A DNA stretch of 64,000 bases from Polytrichum commune (GCA_950295325.1 OX485805.1:21873501-21937500); one strand, 5' to 3'; positions 1 to 12,281 are shown, numbered from the stretch's first letter. Numbers and translations are program-made. The notes: generated by a model not told the origin, from the letters alone.

Positions 1-459
1 ATTTCCCACACCAACGTATTAGAAAATTTCACCCATACTGTTCTTAAGGATGTGTAAGGACATCCTCTTTCTATTCTAGCTCCATACAGTCAAGTAGCAA
101 GCTCGTTGGTCGACACCTCATTGTTACCTATCGTCGGCACAAAACCTTCTTCTCCCATCATATACACCAGGATCCAACTTCAAGAAACTTGCCGAAAAGA
201 ATCTCAACTAGTGTATACTCTCCAAGATGCTTATCTAAGGAGAAGCACCCACTACACCATTTAAGAATGCTATCCTCATTGTACCCTCCTCAATTTATGC
301 ACTTTCAACACAGGAGAGGAGAGAATGTAAGAATCTCGCTCAACAGATTCAGAAACTTCATCAATTGCTAGCAAGCAGTGATAGTTCAGCTGCTTCTAAT
401 TAAGTCCCAGACGAATTGCAAAGTCTAAATGCTGCAATCACTCGGCCAATGTCACTTAC
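1..459 (-). other. C4H intron 2, 3' end outside window
   Basis: This stretch follows the GTAAGT donor of C4H exon 2 on the minus strand. I see no coding match to the rest of a P450 (no I-helix, ExxR or heme-binding FxxGxxxCxG) on the minus strand here, so it is read as intron and the remaining exon(s) must lie to the left of the window. Confidence 0.6.
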
Positions 460-2455
460 TTGCGCTCATCGAGGAAGGATTCTTTAAAGAGAGCCAAACG
501 CCGGTCCTTGACATCCTGACACACCTTCAAGTAACCCTTCAAGAAGGGTCGGAGGATGGGGATGAAATCACCATAATTGTAATCAAAGCTCTGCTGCAAC
601 CGACTTCGCTCACCATTCAACGCCTTGAGATTCACGTATAGAGGGTCATCTTCCTTCTCAAACCGAGAATTGAACATCATCCGATACATCACATTGTACA
701 TGAGGAGCTGCAGCCTTGTGCGAATCACCACACCCTTGGTGGCGGCGTCGGGGTTAGCCTTGAGGTCCTGGATGGCGAAGTCGGCTTCCTCCTCCCATGC
801 CATGCGAGATTGTTGCACCATTTTTTTGGTGAAGAAGGGGATCGTCATAATTCTGCGCATCAACCGCCAATGGTCACCGTGGTCGGTGAATATCATGTCC
901 TGACCCTTCCCTGTGAAAATGTCGAGCACCACGTTGCGAGTTCGGGAGCCGAACACGATGCCCTGTGTGTGGAGAACGTCCTTGGCGATGTCGGGGGATG
1001 ATACCACCACCAGGTTTCGTTGTCCCATCCTCAGGAGGAACAAGTCGCCATACTTCTGGGCCATCTCTGCCAAGTTTCTGTGGTTCAAATCATCTCCGAC
1101 CTGGATGTCGCAAAACGTCACGGAAGTATGTCAAGTCGACCGGTTACCTTCTACTTTAATAGTCATCAGAACTTTGCTCAATTAACTGTGAACCACCAAA
1201 ACTCCATCAATGGTCAGATTGACGTCATTGTGTGTGTGGAGTGATCGAACTGCCCAACCACAAGAACTTGCTCAAACAAGTTTCACTAAAACTATGATCA
1301 CCCCCAACAATCTGCAAGCTTCAGATTGATAGTCCTCATTATATGTGTGGAGCGATCGAATTGCCCAACCACAAGAACCTGCTCAAACAAGTTCCACTAA
1401 AACCATGATCACCCCAACTATCTCCAACCTTCAGATTGACCGGCTCATTTGTATGTGCGAATGAGTGATCGAACTGCCCGACCACAAGTACTCGAACAAT
1501 TTTCACTAAAACTAAGATCACCCCAACTATCTGCAAGCTTCATATTGACCTAAATATATTGCATGTGTGGATCAGATATCAAACTGCCCAACTCTCTGGC
1601 GACTTGTGATCATGATCCGGAACCCATAGTCTAGGCAACCATCAATACGAGGAAGGTGGGATATTGGAAGATCGCTTCATCTGAGTACTATGAAAAAAAC
1701 AAGAATTAATAAAATAAATCTACAACTTGGAATATTTCTGAACCGTAGGGTGCAGTGTCCACTACGATGGCCTTTTGTTCACTACAATGAGCCTCCGTTC
1801 AGAAACAGCCGATTGCCATTCCCTGAACGCCCGACACTAGAGAAACGTTCTCCGTTGTGCTTTCTGCACGAATCTATCCTTGAAAACTCCATCTGATTCT
1901 AGAACCACCCTTACAAATGCTTAATCTCCTACATTCACTCTCAACAGATACTTAAATCCCTAAAACACACCCACAGATGATGCTTAATCTCCTAAACCAA
2001 CCCTTACAGATGATTCATCTCCTAAAACCACTCTTAAAGACCGCAGTACTTCATTATAGTAGTTCGTCCACAACTATACGGACAGTACAAACCTTGTCAG
2101 TGAAATCACTTGACGAGTGGGTGACTGATCATCGACAGTGGAAATACACGCCAAAGAATAAAGACAAAAAAAACATTAAAAACTGTGGCTTGAAGAAGAG
2201 AATCAAGTGATGGCAGACCTGAAGCCAGTTGCCTACAATTGGTAGGGCAACAGGACCCGGGGGCAGCTTCATCTTGGGAGCCATCAGCTTCATGATCACA
2301 ATCCCTGCAAAAACTGCAACACACAACCCCTGCACCACAGTCGCAAAGTCGAACATCGAACTCCATTTCGAGCTTGTCTCTATTGAACCTGCTCCCCCGG
2401 CGCCCAACATGAAGCCAGCTACAGCCATCGACACCATGGCCAGCAACACCAGCAT
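460..2455 (-). CDS. C4H: trans-cinnamate 4-hydroxylase (CYP73), 5' part
   Basis: C4H is an ER-anchored P450 that hydroxylates trans-cinnamate to p-coumarate, the second step of phenylpropanoid synthesis. Two exons are visible: exon 1 at 2455-2219 (minus) and exon 2 at 1100-460, joined in phase 0 to read [18 protein letters not shown], a C4H signature. Exon 2 carries further family blocks: [53 protein letters not shown] and [18 protein letters not shown]. The PPGP hinge follows the membrane anchor. The gene is cut by the window edge, so the ExxR and heme-Cys regions are not seen. The first in-frame ATG is at 2455, which gives about 64 residues before PPGP with two hydrophobic segments. A downstream ATG at 2356 would give the usual length of about 30 residues. 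Intron 1 (1101-2218) contains a minisatellite. No frameshift is seen in the visible part. Confidence 0.93.
1225..1600. repeat. tandem repeat in C4H intron 1 (about 111 bp, 3+ copies)
   Basis: The phrase GATCGAACTGCCCAACCAC recurs at about 1243, 1354 and 1467, with a decayed fourth start near 1575 (spacings 111, 113 and 108). Each is followed by CACAAG, then TTTCACTAAAAC and GATCACCCC. The unit is a diverged minisatellite wholly inside the intron. Confidence 0.85.
1915..2040. repeat. short tandem repeat in C4H intron 1 (about 30 bp)
   Basis: Four imperfect copies of a CTTAATCTCCTAAAAC-like unit lie head to tail. They begin near 1918, 1947, 1980 and 2009. Confidence 0.55.
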
Positions 2456-2848
2456 CAAAAATCCACAAAACAACCTCCAAATCCCAAGCTAAACCTCGCC
2501 AGCTGCTTTAAACCCCAACTCCGCTATCAACCTCGAATCGACCCTTCTCCGAGGGAGACACACGACTCAAACAACACGTCAACTCGTTACACACATTTAA
2601 GAAAGATGCAAATTTTGATGCTCCGGTTGACTTAAACCACGCCCACATAAACTGTAAAATGTAGCAACTTGATGCAAAATCTATAAAAATAATATGGATG
2701 TCACGGAGTTGTCGGCGCCTACGAAAAGAAAAGACAACTGTAAGTGATGGTAAGTTCAGTTTATACATCCAAATAGAAGGGACAATATGAAAATCACTTG
2801 GAATTGGAAACGGCGACGCAACTAGGTAGCTTTTACTTGTCTGACAAG
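2456..2848 (-). promoter_or_regulatory. C4H leader and proximal promoter region
   Basis: This is the non-coding interval between the C4H start and the nearest upstream transposable element. I could not pick a convincing TATA box or AC-type phenylpropanoid element by eye. The long open frame on the minus strand (2508-2909) resembles no protein I know and is taken as chance. Confidence 0.4.
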
Positions 2849-3128
2849 CCACACTAAATAGGATGTTTAGTGTTGTTACCACCTTATCCTGCTCAACACT
2901 AATTTTCAATTTCTTGACAATTAGTGTTAGACATAAATGTGTTGCTATTTTTCCTATTGTTACTTCTCTTGTTATATCATTTTTTTCATATCCTTATTAA
3001 CACTAAATTCAAACATGTAACTTCCATATATTACCATAGTTGATATTTAGTGTTTGAGTTTACATTTAATGTTACTTACTTTCATAGGGTTATATGATAT
3101 TTAGTGTATGCATTCGTATTTAGTGTAG
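2849..3128. mobile_element. CTACAC-ended MITE, copy 1
   Basis: About 280 bp, with ends reading CCACACTAAATAGGATG and, on the other strand, CTACACTAAATACGAATGC. It is the reverse complement of the element at 11154-11444 over its length (shared blocks include ACTTTCATAGGGTTAT and CATATCCTTA). There is no coding capacity. It lies about 400 bp upstream of the C4H start. Confidence 0.75.
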
Positions 3129-3149
3129 TGGTTTGGGGGTTGTCCTTGG

Positions 3150-3630
3150 TATGGTGGTCTCGGGAGGGTTGTCCGTGTTGGGGTTGTTGTGATGTTTTTT
3201 TTACGTGATGGTGTTTTGGGTCCGAGGGGCCCTAGTCACGGTATGCGGCATCGGCGTCCACACCGCATCCGGGGGTTTCATCCATTTAGAGTTGGATGGA
3301 TGAACCCTAGGAGTTGGAGAGATGCTCCTAAGTGAGGAGCCTCCTCCTTGGCTTGGCATTCTTGTAAAGTCCAGCCTTGTGAGTGAGTGTGTGGAGAGAG
3401 CTTGTGTGAGCTAAAGATTGCATGTTATTGCAATAAAATCTTGAGTTCTTCTCCCCTTACTTACACTCTTGGATTCTCTTGTGGTGGAGCGAGAGATAAC
3501 TTTACTCATCATGTGCATTTGAAGAGAGAATTAGAGCTCTTGCTAGGGTTTGACTCTCTACCTTCAAGGTGGAGGTGTGTTGTGTATGTGTGCCTTTGCT
3601 ATGTTTTGGTTTTAGTTGTTAGTGGTGGTT
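3150..3630 (+). mobile_element. possible solo LTR
   Basis: The segment starts with TGT and contains an AATAAA-type signal in a TGCAATAAAATCTTGAG context. It is followed by T-rich DNA and a TGGTACTCGAG block that loosely resembles a primer-binding site for initiator tRNA. No second LTR or internal coding region was found, so this is a weak call. The open frame at 3387-3842 has no recognised similarity. Confidence 0.3.
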
Positions 3631-5470
3631 GGTACTCGAGATGTAGTGACACACGATCGTTATTTACACAACACCCTGCCTCCCCTCAAGGTGGGCACAT
3701 TTTCCTTTGTTACTTAATGCATCTGGCATTGGCCTTTGGCCTTCTATCTCAAAAAAACAAAAAACAAAGAGAAATTATACATGTCATATTTGGTCCAAAC
3801 CTCCATGAAAGTTTGGTCAATGGGAATGTGTCGTTTAATTGAGGTGCCCTATAATCGAGTGACGTAATATCGAGGTTAGATTGTGTATATATTATCATGG
3901 CTTTTGAGGTTCCGATCTCTTTGCCTTTGGTGATGTAGATGAGTCATAAGTGGTTACGCTATCCAACCCACTTTTTCTAGGATATGAAACACGTGCCATT
4001 AGTAGAAGATGGTTCACAAATCCAAATCGAGGGTGTAGCCACTTTCCTCATAACTTTGGAAGCTCAAATAAATATCTTAGTCTTTATCAAAGTGAAAAAA
4101 ATTGTGCTCATTAAATGGCCTTTTTAAGTCCTGCCAATCATATTGATTGTTGAACTTAGAATAGATATCGTATTTCGAGCACGATGTCCAATCTCTTTCA
4201 AGCACATGTGTTTTGGTCTATGAACAAGGAGAACCAACTGTTATGTAGTTACAAATGAAACAATTGAGTTTGAAAAATACCCAGTTGAAGTTGAAGACTT
4301 CAAGAAAAGTACCAATCATTTCATAGGTGTTTAGAGAATATACCTCAAATTAATATAGAAAATTGAAACATACCAACATGTAACTTGGTTGGAAATACTA
4401 GGATCTCCACCAATCATGCCCAAAACTCTCCCGGGACACACATTTCGGTGTCCACTTTTAGAGCTACACCTAATTACATACCACTCAAATATAGGTGTCC
4501 AACTAAGATCTAAATAACGGAATTACAAGACGTGTTCGATATAGGCACTCCTAACATAACATGGTTATGTGCCATAAATATGCCGCCATAAGTGGGCAGA
4601 TCTCAAGCTTTTTAATAGTTCTTACTAACTTATTCCCTATGAGCCATGTGCGCCCTCACTCTCATCCTTGCAAGTCCAATATAAGAAGTACGGCATGCAT
4701 TCCATGGTTTTCCCTCGTTCAATGCAAGGGAAATGACTTACTTGTGTGTATGTTTGACACAATCTCATTTGACGTTTGACTTTAAATCCAAAGTTTCACA
4801 TGATATTTTAAAAACTAAACATGAATGTTAATTGACACCTGCATTTTTTTAATTCTAGAAGGTCACCTCAATTTTGGGGTGTCTAGCAGTACGTGTCCTT
4901 TTTTTCCGGGTTTGAACATGTCAACTGATATGTGATTTTTTTTTTCTGCACAAGTCATAATACGAGTCAAAGTCTAGATTTTGCATGTCACTTGACGTGC
5001 ATTTTTGGGGGGTGCAAGTTTTTGAGTGTCAAATGTCAAAAACTTGCACGGGAATTGTCAAAAATACATGCAAAGTGGAATGACATGGTTGATATGATGG
5101 TTGGTTCTTTCTTAATCTGAAGTTCTGATCAAGTTGACCAATTAACAAATCCAAATGAGGAACATGAGAGTAAACTTTTTAGTAAATGTGATAAACATGA
5201 AAGCAAGCAAATTCTTAGTGAAAGTGCTATTTGTTGAAGTCAAGGTGAATATCATCAAGATTATTTGTAATGGAGACTAGAGTGGGCTAGGGATAGACAC
5301 CACCTCTTTGAGCAAGGACCGACATTGTTGACATACCCAAGTTGAATACATTCTATTTTAGCATATCTAGTTCCTTTTTAAGAATATTAGTCATTGGAAT
5401 TAGCATCACATGTCCCAAAATTAGTGCAAGGGACCCACTTGAGATGAATTTACCATAAACCTATGGAGAG
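3631..5470. other. intergenic, one dispersed repeat
   Basis: No gene recognised. Bases 4235-4440 are a decayed copy of the CCGG-rich repeat found better preserved at 10280-10500 (shared blocks: TAGTTACA.ATGAA, ACCAACATGTAAC, ACTAGGATCTC). The rest shows nothing beyond AT-rich DNA. Confidence 0.5.
4235..4440 (+). repeat. CCGG-rich dispersed repeat, decayed copy A
   Basis: Same order of blocks as 10280-10500 over about 200 bp, but most AACCGGTT motifs have decayed to forms such as AACTTGGTT and ACCCAGTT, consistent with methyl-CpG decay. Function unknown. Confidence 0.7.
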
Positions 5471-5852
5471 CTACACTAATTATGATATTTAGTGTCACCG
5501 ATTCAAATTGTCTCACTCCATACTAATTGTAAACTGCAATGTAGTGTCACCAACACTAAATGTTAACCCAACATCATATGTCATTCCTTGTTTTTTTTTG
5601 GGGGGGGGGGTGTAGATTTACAGTATTGCAATTATGGTCACTAAGCAAGTGAATTTTCATCCAAATTTCAATCTATCCATGACAACATTTCATCACAAGT
5701 TGCTGACAAGAGAAAGGTAGGGTTTTGGCCAATGGATGAACTCATCCATCACCATGACAATATTTGTTCACTTAATCATAAGAAGTGTCATCCAAAAAGT
5801 TACCATAGTGACATAAAATACCACATGACACTAAATACCATATTTAAGGTAG
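5471..5852. mobile_element. CTACAC-ended MITE, copy 2 (intact ends)
   Basis: The left end reads CTACACTAATTATGATATTT and continues AGTGTCACC. The right end on the opposite strand reads CTACCTTAAATATGGTATTT and continues AGTGTC. This gives imperfect terminal inverted repeats of about 27 bp and a length of about 382 bp. An internal poly-G tract lies near 5600. No open frame. Confidence 0.75.
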
Positions 5853-6084
5853 TTTTAACTTAACTGCTTTACTTTGGTAATATTGGTGGGAGCCCAACTC
5901 AAAGAGGCAAGCGTCTAGCCCTGGCCACTGGGTTGAGTCAATGCACCTTTGTAAACTCGTGCATAATGGATTAAGGGGCTCTAGTAAAAACGCATGCGTG
6001 TTGAGGGTCAGTTTATCCCACTTAGATTCTTCTATAGTAAGTCGGAACCTCTAGTCATTTTCTAGAGTTTGCTTGTCTACAAAG
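5853..6084. other. intergenic
   Basis: No feature recognised between the MITE and the SINE. Confidence 0.4.
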
Positions 6085-6358
6085 AGTCGGTATTCAATAA
6101 ATAAACAAATAACCAACATCGGGCAATACAATGTGATTTGAGCATGTTGGTCCTACCCTACTCAAGAATCCTCTTGGTGCAAGGCATGGTTTACTGCCTA
6201 CCTTGTGGTGGATGGGCTCTTGGCTTCCTACCTACCTACCTAGTCCCCCCCCGTCAAGTAGAGAGAAGATTCCACAATGGGAATCAAACCCTAAACCACT
6301 CCATTTGGAAATGGGTATCACTCCACTATCACTCGGTAGTTTAGGGTCATCTCGGACC
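6085..6358 (-). mobile_element. tRNA-derived SINE, minus-strand copy
   Basis: Colinear with the copy at 52531-52797 in opposite orientation. The element begins GGTCCGAGATGACC and has an A-box-like GATAGTGGAG. Its B-box-like sequence (GTTTGATTCCC) is decayed relative to GTTCGATTCC in the other copy. It ends CCAACNTCGG with a TTATTTGTTTATTTATT tail. GGTATTCAA precedes and GGTATTCGA follows the element, a probable target duplication. Confidence 0.75.
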
Positions 6359-8330
6359 AGCTGGTATTCGAGCTATAGAATAGTTCAGTGCATTCTTAAC
6401 TTCTCGATGGATAAGTTTACATAGACATCAAGAATCTTTGACCGGGATGGTCCATAGATGATTTTAAATGAGTTATTCCCCCTCCCCTCCTCCCCCCCCC
6501 ACAAATATTGTAGCACCTTTACCACTTCGACTTTTATAGGCAAATAATGATAATGATTTATATATTTAGATCTAAAAATCCGGATTAAAAGGAAAAATCA
6601 AAATATTCTGTATTTTTAACAAAAATATCGGTTTTCCTAAGTAGTTTGATTAGTGCCAAAGTGGTAGAGGTACTACAATATACATTAGATAGTGGTCGGT
6701 ATCTATATGATGGCAAGTAGGAGTCTAGAACCATGGCATGGCAACTTGGGATTTGTGGCAAGCCATATTGAGAGTACGTATGATGAAAATCCCCCCCCCC
6801 AATACACATGTGTGATTGATTCATCCCAAGTTAGATTAATTTAGGGTCTATGATGCTAACTTTGTGGTAAGATTATTATTTTTTAAATGAAATTTTTGCT
6901 CTATAAGGGTCTGCAAAGGTTTGTTACCTCCAACTTAAATGGTTGCTACGAGGCCCAATATTTTACCATGTTTTTGCATTTTTACTTCTATTTCAAGTAC
7001 ATTTGTGGTTTAATTGATTTTCTTCCATTTTCTTCCATTTTATGATACGTTGTTGTCCACATGTGGTGTTCGAATCACCCAAGTTAAATTTGAGTGCAAA
7101 CAATCATAGCCATGTAATGTGACTTATTCTCAAGTACTAAGGTTCAAGTGAAATTTGTATATTTACTTTTGAACGAAGCTTTAAGTGTTTCCATGAACGA
7201 TAAACATATAGAGGACTTAAAGAAATTGTTTCATCATCAAAACAAAATTGAGAACCGACATGGCCTATGGGAGCATGGGCGGGGGACATTGGCATGTGGC
7301 ATCCATGAGTGCATGGGCTCATGCATGGGGCATACTAAGTGCCACCATGTCACCTACAGTAGTGACATGTGTTGACCTACAAATTCATTCACATGCTAAC
7401 CTGCACACACACACATCTATCTATCTATCTATCTATCTATCTATACCATGGTACTACAATCACAGGTGCATGGACATCACTTGCACATGTTGTGCTAGCA
7501 ATTTGTAAGAAGTGTGGTGGAAGAAAGGCATATATTGCATTACAGCTTGCTATATAACCAATCGCATATCATAATAGTCTTCAAAATCTTACCAATTCAT
7601 GATCCATGTGCACAATTGCAGTGGATGGGAACATGCCACACCGATGTATGTATATACATTGGCCATGAATGAGTTGGGATAAGCATGGTCCTCCGCTACA
7701 TCAACATGGGTATGTGCAATGACATTGAATACCATACCTTTACTTAGATTACCCCCAATAAACCTCAAGTTTGTGGTAACTATCTGAAGGCATCCGATAG
7801 AAATGGGATAAAAAGGCACCCCCATGCAAGTTTTCTAGTTCTTTGTCCTAACTTCCAAGCCAAATTACACAGATTTAAATGTCTAAATTACATACATACA
7901 TACATACATACATATTCTAGTAAGCGGTTTCTTGGAATATAGTGAACAACCAAGAAATCCAAAAAGCCATTTATTTTGCAAAATAGATTCTACATTGGCT
8001 TAGCTTTATTACTTAAATGTGTGTGTGTGCATGCCTGTGTGTGTATTTCCCAGTAAATTTGAACTCTTCATTCTTGAGAGCTAAATGATGGATCGCATAA
8101 CACTACATAACTTGGTTGTAGTCCATGGGACCATGTATCACATGAGCATAATTCTCCTTTTAACTATGGGATTCCCCATTTATGGGGAGCACTCCTGGTG
8201 TGTATTGTGAACTTTTCGACAAGCAATAGTAAATGATCATAATTTTTTGATCGCAACCTCTTTCTTTGGAAAGAGGCCATCACATAGATAATCAGTAATG
8301 TTATGCATGTGAACATGATAGCATCACATT
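6359..8330. other. intergenic with microsatellites
   Basis: No gene recognised; short open frames here are low-complexity or unremarkable. Simple repeats include a CTAT run near 7415-7445, a CATA run near 7890-7913, and poly-C tracts near 6485 and 6790. Confidence 0.5.
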
Positions 8331-8346
8331 GAACCACACTAACTAA

Positions 8347-9638
8347 CTTAGGGCATGTTTACATGAAAGCCATGAGGCCATGGCTCTTGAGAATCCTTGA
8401 TTCTCATTGGTCGAGAGTGTCACATGCCCCCGCTTTAGGTTTACACGAGGGTGTTTTTGGACCACAACCGATAATATCTTTAGTGGATGAGAAACCTACA
8501 TGGAATCCTACGTGGCAAATATAATTAATGTTGGCTGCAATTGTAGGGATTGTTTTCATGATAGCTCTTGAAGGTAGGCATGACCAAATTTGTGGTGGGA
8601 ATTAAGATTTACACTAAGGGCTTGTGCCCTTCCAAAAAGATTGTGGGCTATATGACATAGTCAATGAACTTCTCTTTGGTCTCATCCGGAAAGCGGGGTT
8701 TCATTGTCAGATAAGAGCCATGGGCTAATGCCTTTGGTGACCAATCCCTTTGGCTATGTGCCAAAACCCCAAGGAAAGTGCATACACCAAACTAATATCT
8801 TTATTCGATGTGGGACTAGTCACCAACAAATAATACATTTAACTGCACTTTTGCTTGTGGACCGAAATACCAACAATACCGACAATACATTAAAAATATT
8901 CTATCACAGAGAACCACATTATCATTTTATCTCACATAATTTACAATGTTAAGTTTTGTTCTCTTCCTATCATAATTTCATAATTATGGCTTTTCAAATT
9001 GGTGGAAATTGCATGCAAGAATGTTGGAAATTGTATTAGAGTTGTCTTTAACTCAACACGATAGTTCTTTTTGTTGGGGGTCAGTTGGCCCTTTATGATT
9101 TTTCATTGGTGGTTGTGGATACAACATCAATATGTTTATTTCCCACGTTATGGTGGATGTTCCAAGGTACACTAAATAGTCCTATTATTGAAGGCCATAT
9201 CTATTTTCTAGAACCCATAGAAATTCTCAGGTGAGAATTGAAAATGGGCCACACTTATCTCAACCCACGCTAGGTTTTCAGTAGATAATTAGTGTGGGCT
9301 ACAGTAATTGGTTACCTGGAAAATTAATGGGGATGATTATGATTTTTGTGCTTTTAAAATAAAATAAAATCATGTAAGGTGATATCATTATTTTGGTATA
9401 AGGTGTGGGTTGAATGTTTTGTGTTGCATGTCACTATGAAATTTCTCCGATGAGACATTGTTGCTTGAGATGCAACTTAATCAGGAAGGCATAAAGGGAT
9501 TAGGGCAACCTCCTTGTTTGAAAAAGTGCCTCTCAACCCTCGATGGGAAACAGAGAATACAATTATAACTGACACAGGTTTTGTGTCTGCAGTTCAAGAA
9601 GTGGAACTGGATTTCAATCTTTAGGTGCATTCAATTTA
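8347..9638. other. intergenic, possible decayed MITE at its start
   Basis: Sequence at 8344 reads TTAGGGCATGTTTACATG, which resembles the TTA-flanked GGGC..TTTACA ends of other elements in the window, but I could not find a matching right end. The rest shows nothing recognisable. Confidence 0.3.
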
Positions 9639-9895
9639 CTACACTGAACATGATACTTAGTGTTACCAATTCTAATCGTCTTGCTCAATACCAATTGTAA
9701 ACCGCAGTGCAGTGTCACCAACACTAAATGTTAACCCAACATTACATGTCATTCCTTGTGAATGTTTTGAGGGATTATAGATTTACAGTGTTGCAGTTAC
9801 TGTCACTTACCAAGTGATTTTTCAACCATCCATGACAATATTTTATCATAAGTTGCTGACAAGAGAAGGTAGGGTTTGGCCAATGGATGAACTCT
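9639..9895 (+). mobile_element. CTACAC-ended MITE, copy 3 (truncated)
   Basis: Colinear with 5471-5745 (CTACACTGAACATGATACTT, then GTGTCACCAACACTAAATG, CATTCCTTG, AAGTTGCTGACAAGAGAA). The right third is missing: similarity stops near 9895. Confidence 0.75.
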
Positions 9896-10279
9896 CTCCG
9901 GAAGTTTGCACTGCATTGTAATTTGAAGGTTTTAGGGTTTTAGGGGAAAAGGAGTTTCTGGGTTGTGTGGTATGGCCGAACGGGAAGTGTGGCTCTTTTG
10001 TCAAGGGCCTGAATTGCAGATTGAACTTTTGTAGGATTGAGGGTTTGTGGTTGCCTTGTAGTCCTCTTCTAATCATCCTAGATGTTATTCCTTTGGCGAC
10101 TTGCAGTTTCTCTCGCTCTGCCTGTATGTGCGCTGCTTAATTGTGCACTTTTTTGTGCACATATGCATCCATTTCTCTCCACCGTTTTGGACTGTGGATG
10201 CCAAGAATCTTCAGTATGACTGACACCTACAGACTTTTGAAGTACGCTGTTAGAATGTCGCAACTCGGAATCTATGATC

Positions 10280-10505
10280 GGGGAGAACCGGCAGTTAGTT
10301 ACAGATGAATCGGTTGAGTTTGAGATATAACCGGTTGAAGTACAAGACTGCAGGAGAATTACCGATCATTTTAGAGGGATTTATAGAATACACCCCAATT
10401 CAATAAAGGAAAACCGGAGGATGCCAACATGTAACCGGTTGGACTTGCAAACACTAGGATCTCAACCGGTTATGCCCAAAAATCTCCCCGATCACTGCTC
10501 GGAAT
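10280..10505 (+). repeat. CCGG-rich dispersed repeat, copy B
   Basis: About 225 bp containing at least six ACCGG/CCGGT motifs, including AACCGGTTG, AACCGGAGG and CAACCGGTTATG. Related copies are at 4235-4440 and split between 11030-11153 and 13805-13880. It could be a transposon subterminal region or part of an LTR; no coding seen. Confidence 0.7.
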
Positions 10506-11029
10506 GTTGTTTTTCTAAATTCTGCTGTCTCTTGGAGATCCAGCAAAAGATTGACCTCCAGGTTGTAGTAACTTGGGTCAAACAGATGACTGCACAAGCT
10601 GGTTCCAATTCTCAGTTCACAGATCGCAGAACCCTTGGTCACAGAGGATACAATTGCAATTTCCTGCATGGTAAATATCAGAAGCACACATAGGAGATGG
10701 ATTTAATGTCCTGCTTCAGGTTGCCAGTTTTACAAGAGTATTTCTCTTTTGAACAATGGTGGTGATTCTCATGAATGTCGTGGCTCGTGATCGATTGTGG
10801 TCATTAGTGCGTGTGCATCATCAGTACAGACAACTCAGGAGAATTTTGGAATTGGTAGATGTTGGAAGTCGAAAAGGAGAAATGCAGATGCTTTTTCATA
10901 TATTTATGACAATTTTTCCATGAGCATACTTATCACATCTTTCACATTGCCCACAGAAATTCCACAATGCACATTGTCAAGTTTGATCATCACTTAGTAT
11001 ATCCTCGACAATCTCTACGTCCACTGTCG
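10506..11029. other. intergenic
   Basis: No gene or repeat recognised. Confidence 0.4.
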
Positions 11030-11153
11030 CGTTGAGTCTTGAGAAATAACTGGTTCAAATTCAAGACTCTAGGAAAATTACTGATCCATTCAGAAAACTT
11101 TACAGAATATTCTGCAATTTAATAAAGGAAAACCGAAAGATGTCAACATGTCA
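11030..11153 (+). repeat. CCGG-rich repeat copy C, left part
   Basis: Matches copy B from GAGTCTTGAGAAATAACTGG to GTCAACATGT, then is interrupted by a MITE and a PIF/Harbinger element. Similarity resumes at 13805. Confidence 0.65.
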
Positions 11154-11444
11154 CTACACTAAATACGAAAGCATACACTCAATATCAATAACCCTATGAA
11201 AGTAAGAAACATTAAATGTAAACTCAAACACTAAATATCAACTATGGTAATATATGGAAGTTTCATGTTTGAATTTAGTGTTGGTAAGGATATGAAAAAA
11301 AAAAATGATAAAAGGAGAATTCCAACATATCTTCTAGCATATCTTCTAACATTAATTATCAAAGAATTGAAAATTAGTGTTGCGCAAGGTAGAGTGGTAA
11401 CAACATTAAATATAATCAAACACTAAATATCCTATTTTGTGTAG
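11154..11444. mobile_element. CTACAC-ended MITE, copy 4
   Basis: Begins CTACACTAAATACG and ends TTTTGTGTAG. Its reverse complement is colinear with 2849-3128. It directly abuts the TTA target duplication of the next element. Confidence 0.75.
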
Positions 11445-12041
11445 TTAGGGCCGGTTTACACTACGGTGGAGAAGGCCTCCGGTCGGTCAAGAATGCTTGG
11501 CCAAGACATGGTTATATGAGGCAAATGGTGGATGTGCCGGAGAAGAATTAAAGGCAATAAAATATTTCTTAAGGAGTCTTAACCGGTTGAAGTCTAAACA
11601 CCTAGAGGAGAAGTTTAGCGGAGAAGTCCCCCGGAGAAGTCCACCGGTGAAGAGAAGTTCACCTAATGGTGAAGATTTTTTGTGATAAAAAAACCATAAT
11701 TCTCTACATTCACATTGTATCAAAAGATTTCAACAAGAATTGTGTAATATAATGTTCAATTTTATTCAAAAGATAATGAAATATTGCCAAATTGCCAATT
11801 GTCAAGTTTGGCCCATGTAGGAAATAAATGTCTCCTTGGGTGTTTAAGAATGAAGAGGGGAAAACCCATACACATTGGACAAAGCACTACTCGTTGGTAT
11901 TATTTAAGACATGCTCTCCTCTTAATCATCCTCATCAATTTCTCTCTTCTTATCTTTGATCTTCAATCATGGATAATCGAAGAAGAGAGATTTTGTGCTC
12001 TCTTATGATCTTTATGATTTTGAAGTATTTTATCATTTCAA

Positions 12042-12281
12042 TTGATACAAAAAACCATCATGTATCACCATAATGCTTCAATTATGATGATGGCATATTT
12101 TTTGTTTGGGAGCAAAGAGAGGGTGGTGTGGAAATTTGACCGGCCAAGTGGATATGTGTCACAATTTCTTCTTGGATCATGTAATGTAAAAATGTTCAAA
12201 GATCGTGTACGGGTGAGTAAGCCTACTTTTATTTATTTATGTCATTTGCTTGGACCCATGTTGAGCAAGAAAGAGTGTTGA
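12042..12281 (+). pseudogene. PIF/Harbinger transposase N-terminal relic
   Basis: A 79-codon open frame with FKDRVRVSKPTFIYLCHLLGP near its end, matching the 'RMS+xTFxxLCxxLxPxL' block that precedes the DDE domain in plant Harbinger transposases. The frame stops just after this block and no DDE residues follow. Its place inside a TTA-flanked inverted-repeat element supports the call. It was most likely produced by internal deletion of a longer transposase gene. Confidence 0.65.

Noticed and set aside
2508-2909. 133-codon open frame on the minus strand upstream of C4H
   Set aside because: No recognisable domain; it lies in the C4H promoter and runs into a MITE.
3387-3842. 151-codon open frame on the plus strand
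   Set aside because: Composition is unlike a protein family I know; overlaps a possible LTR.
12042-12281. host gene encoding a small protein
   Set aside because: It is a Harbinger transposase fragment enclosed by inverted repeats with TTA duplications.
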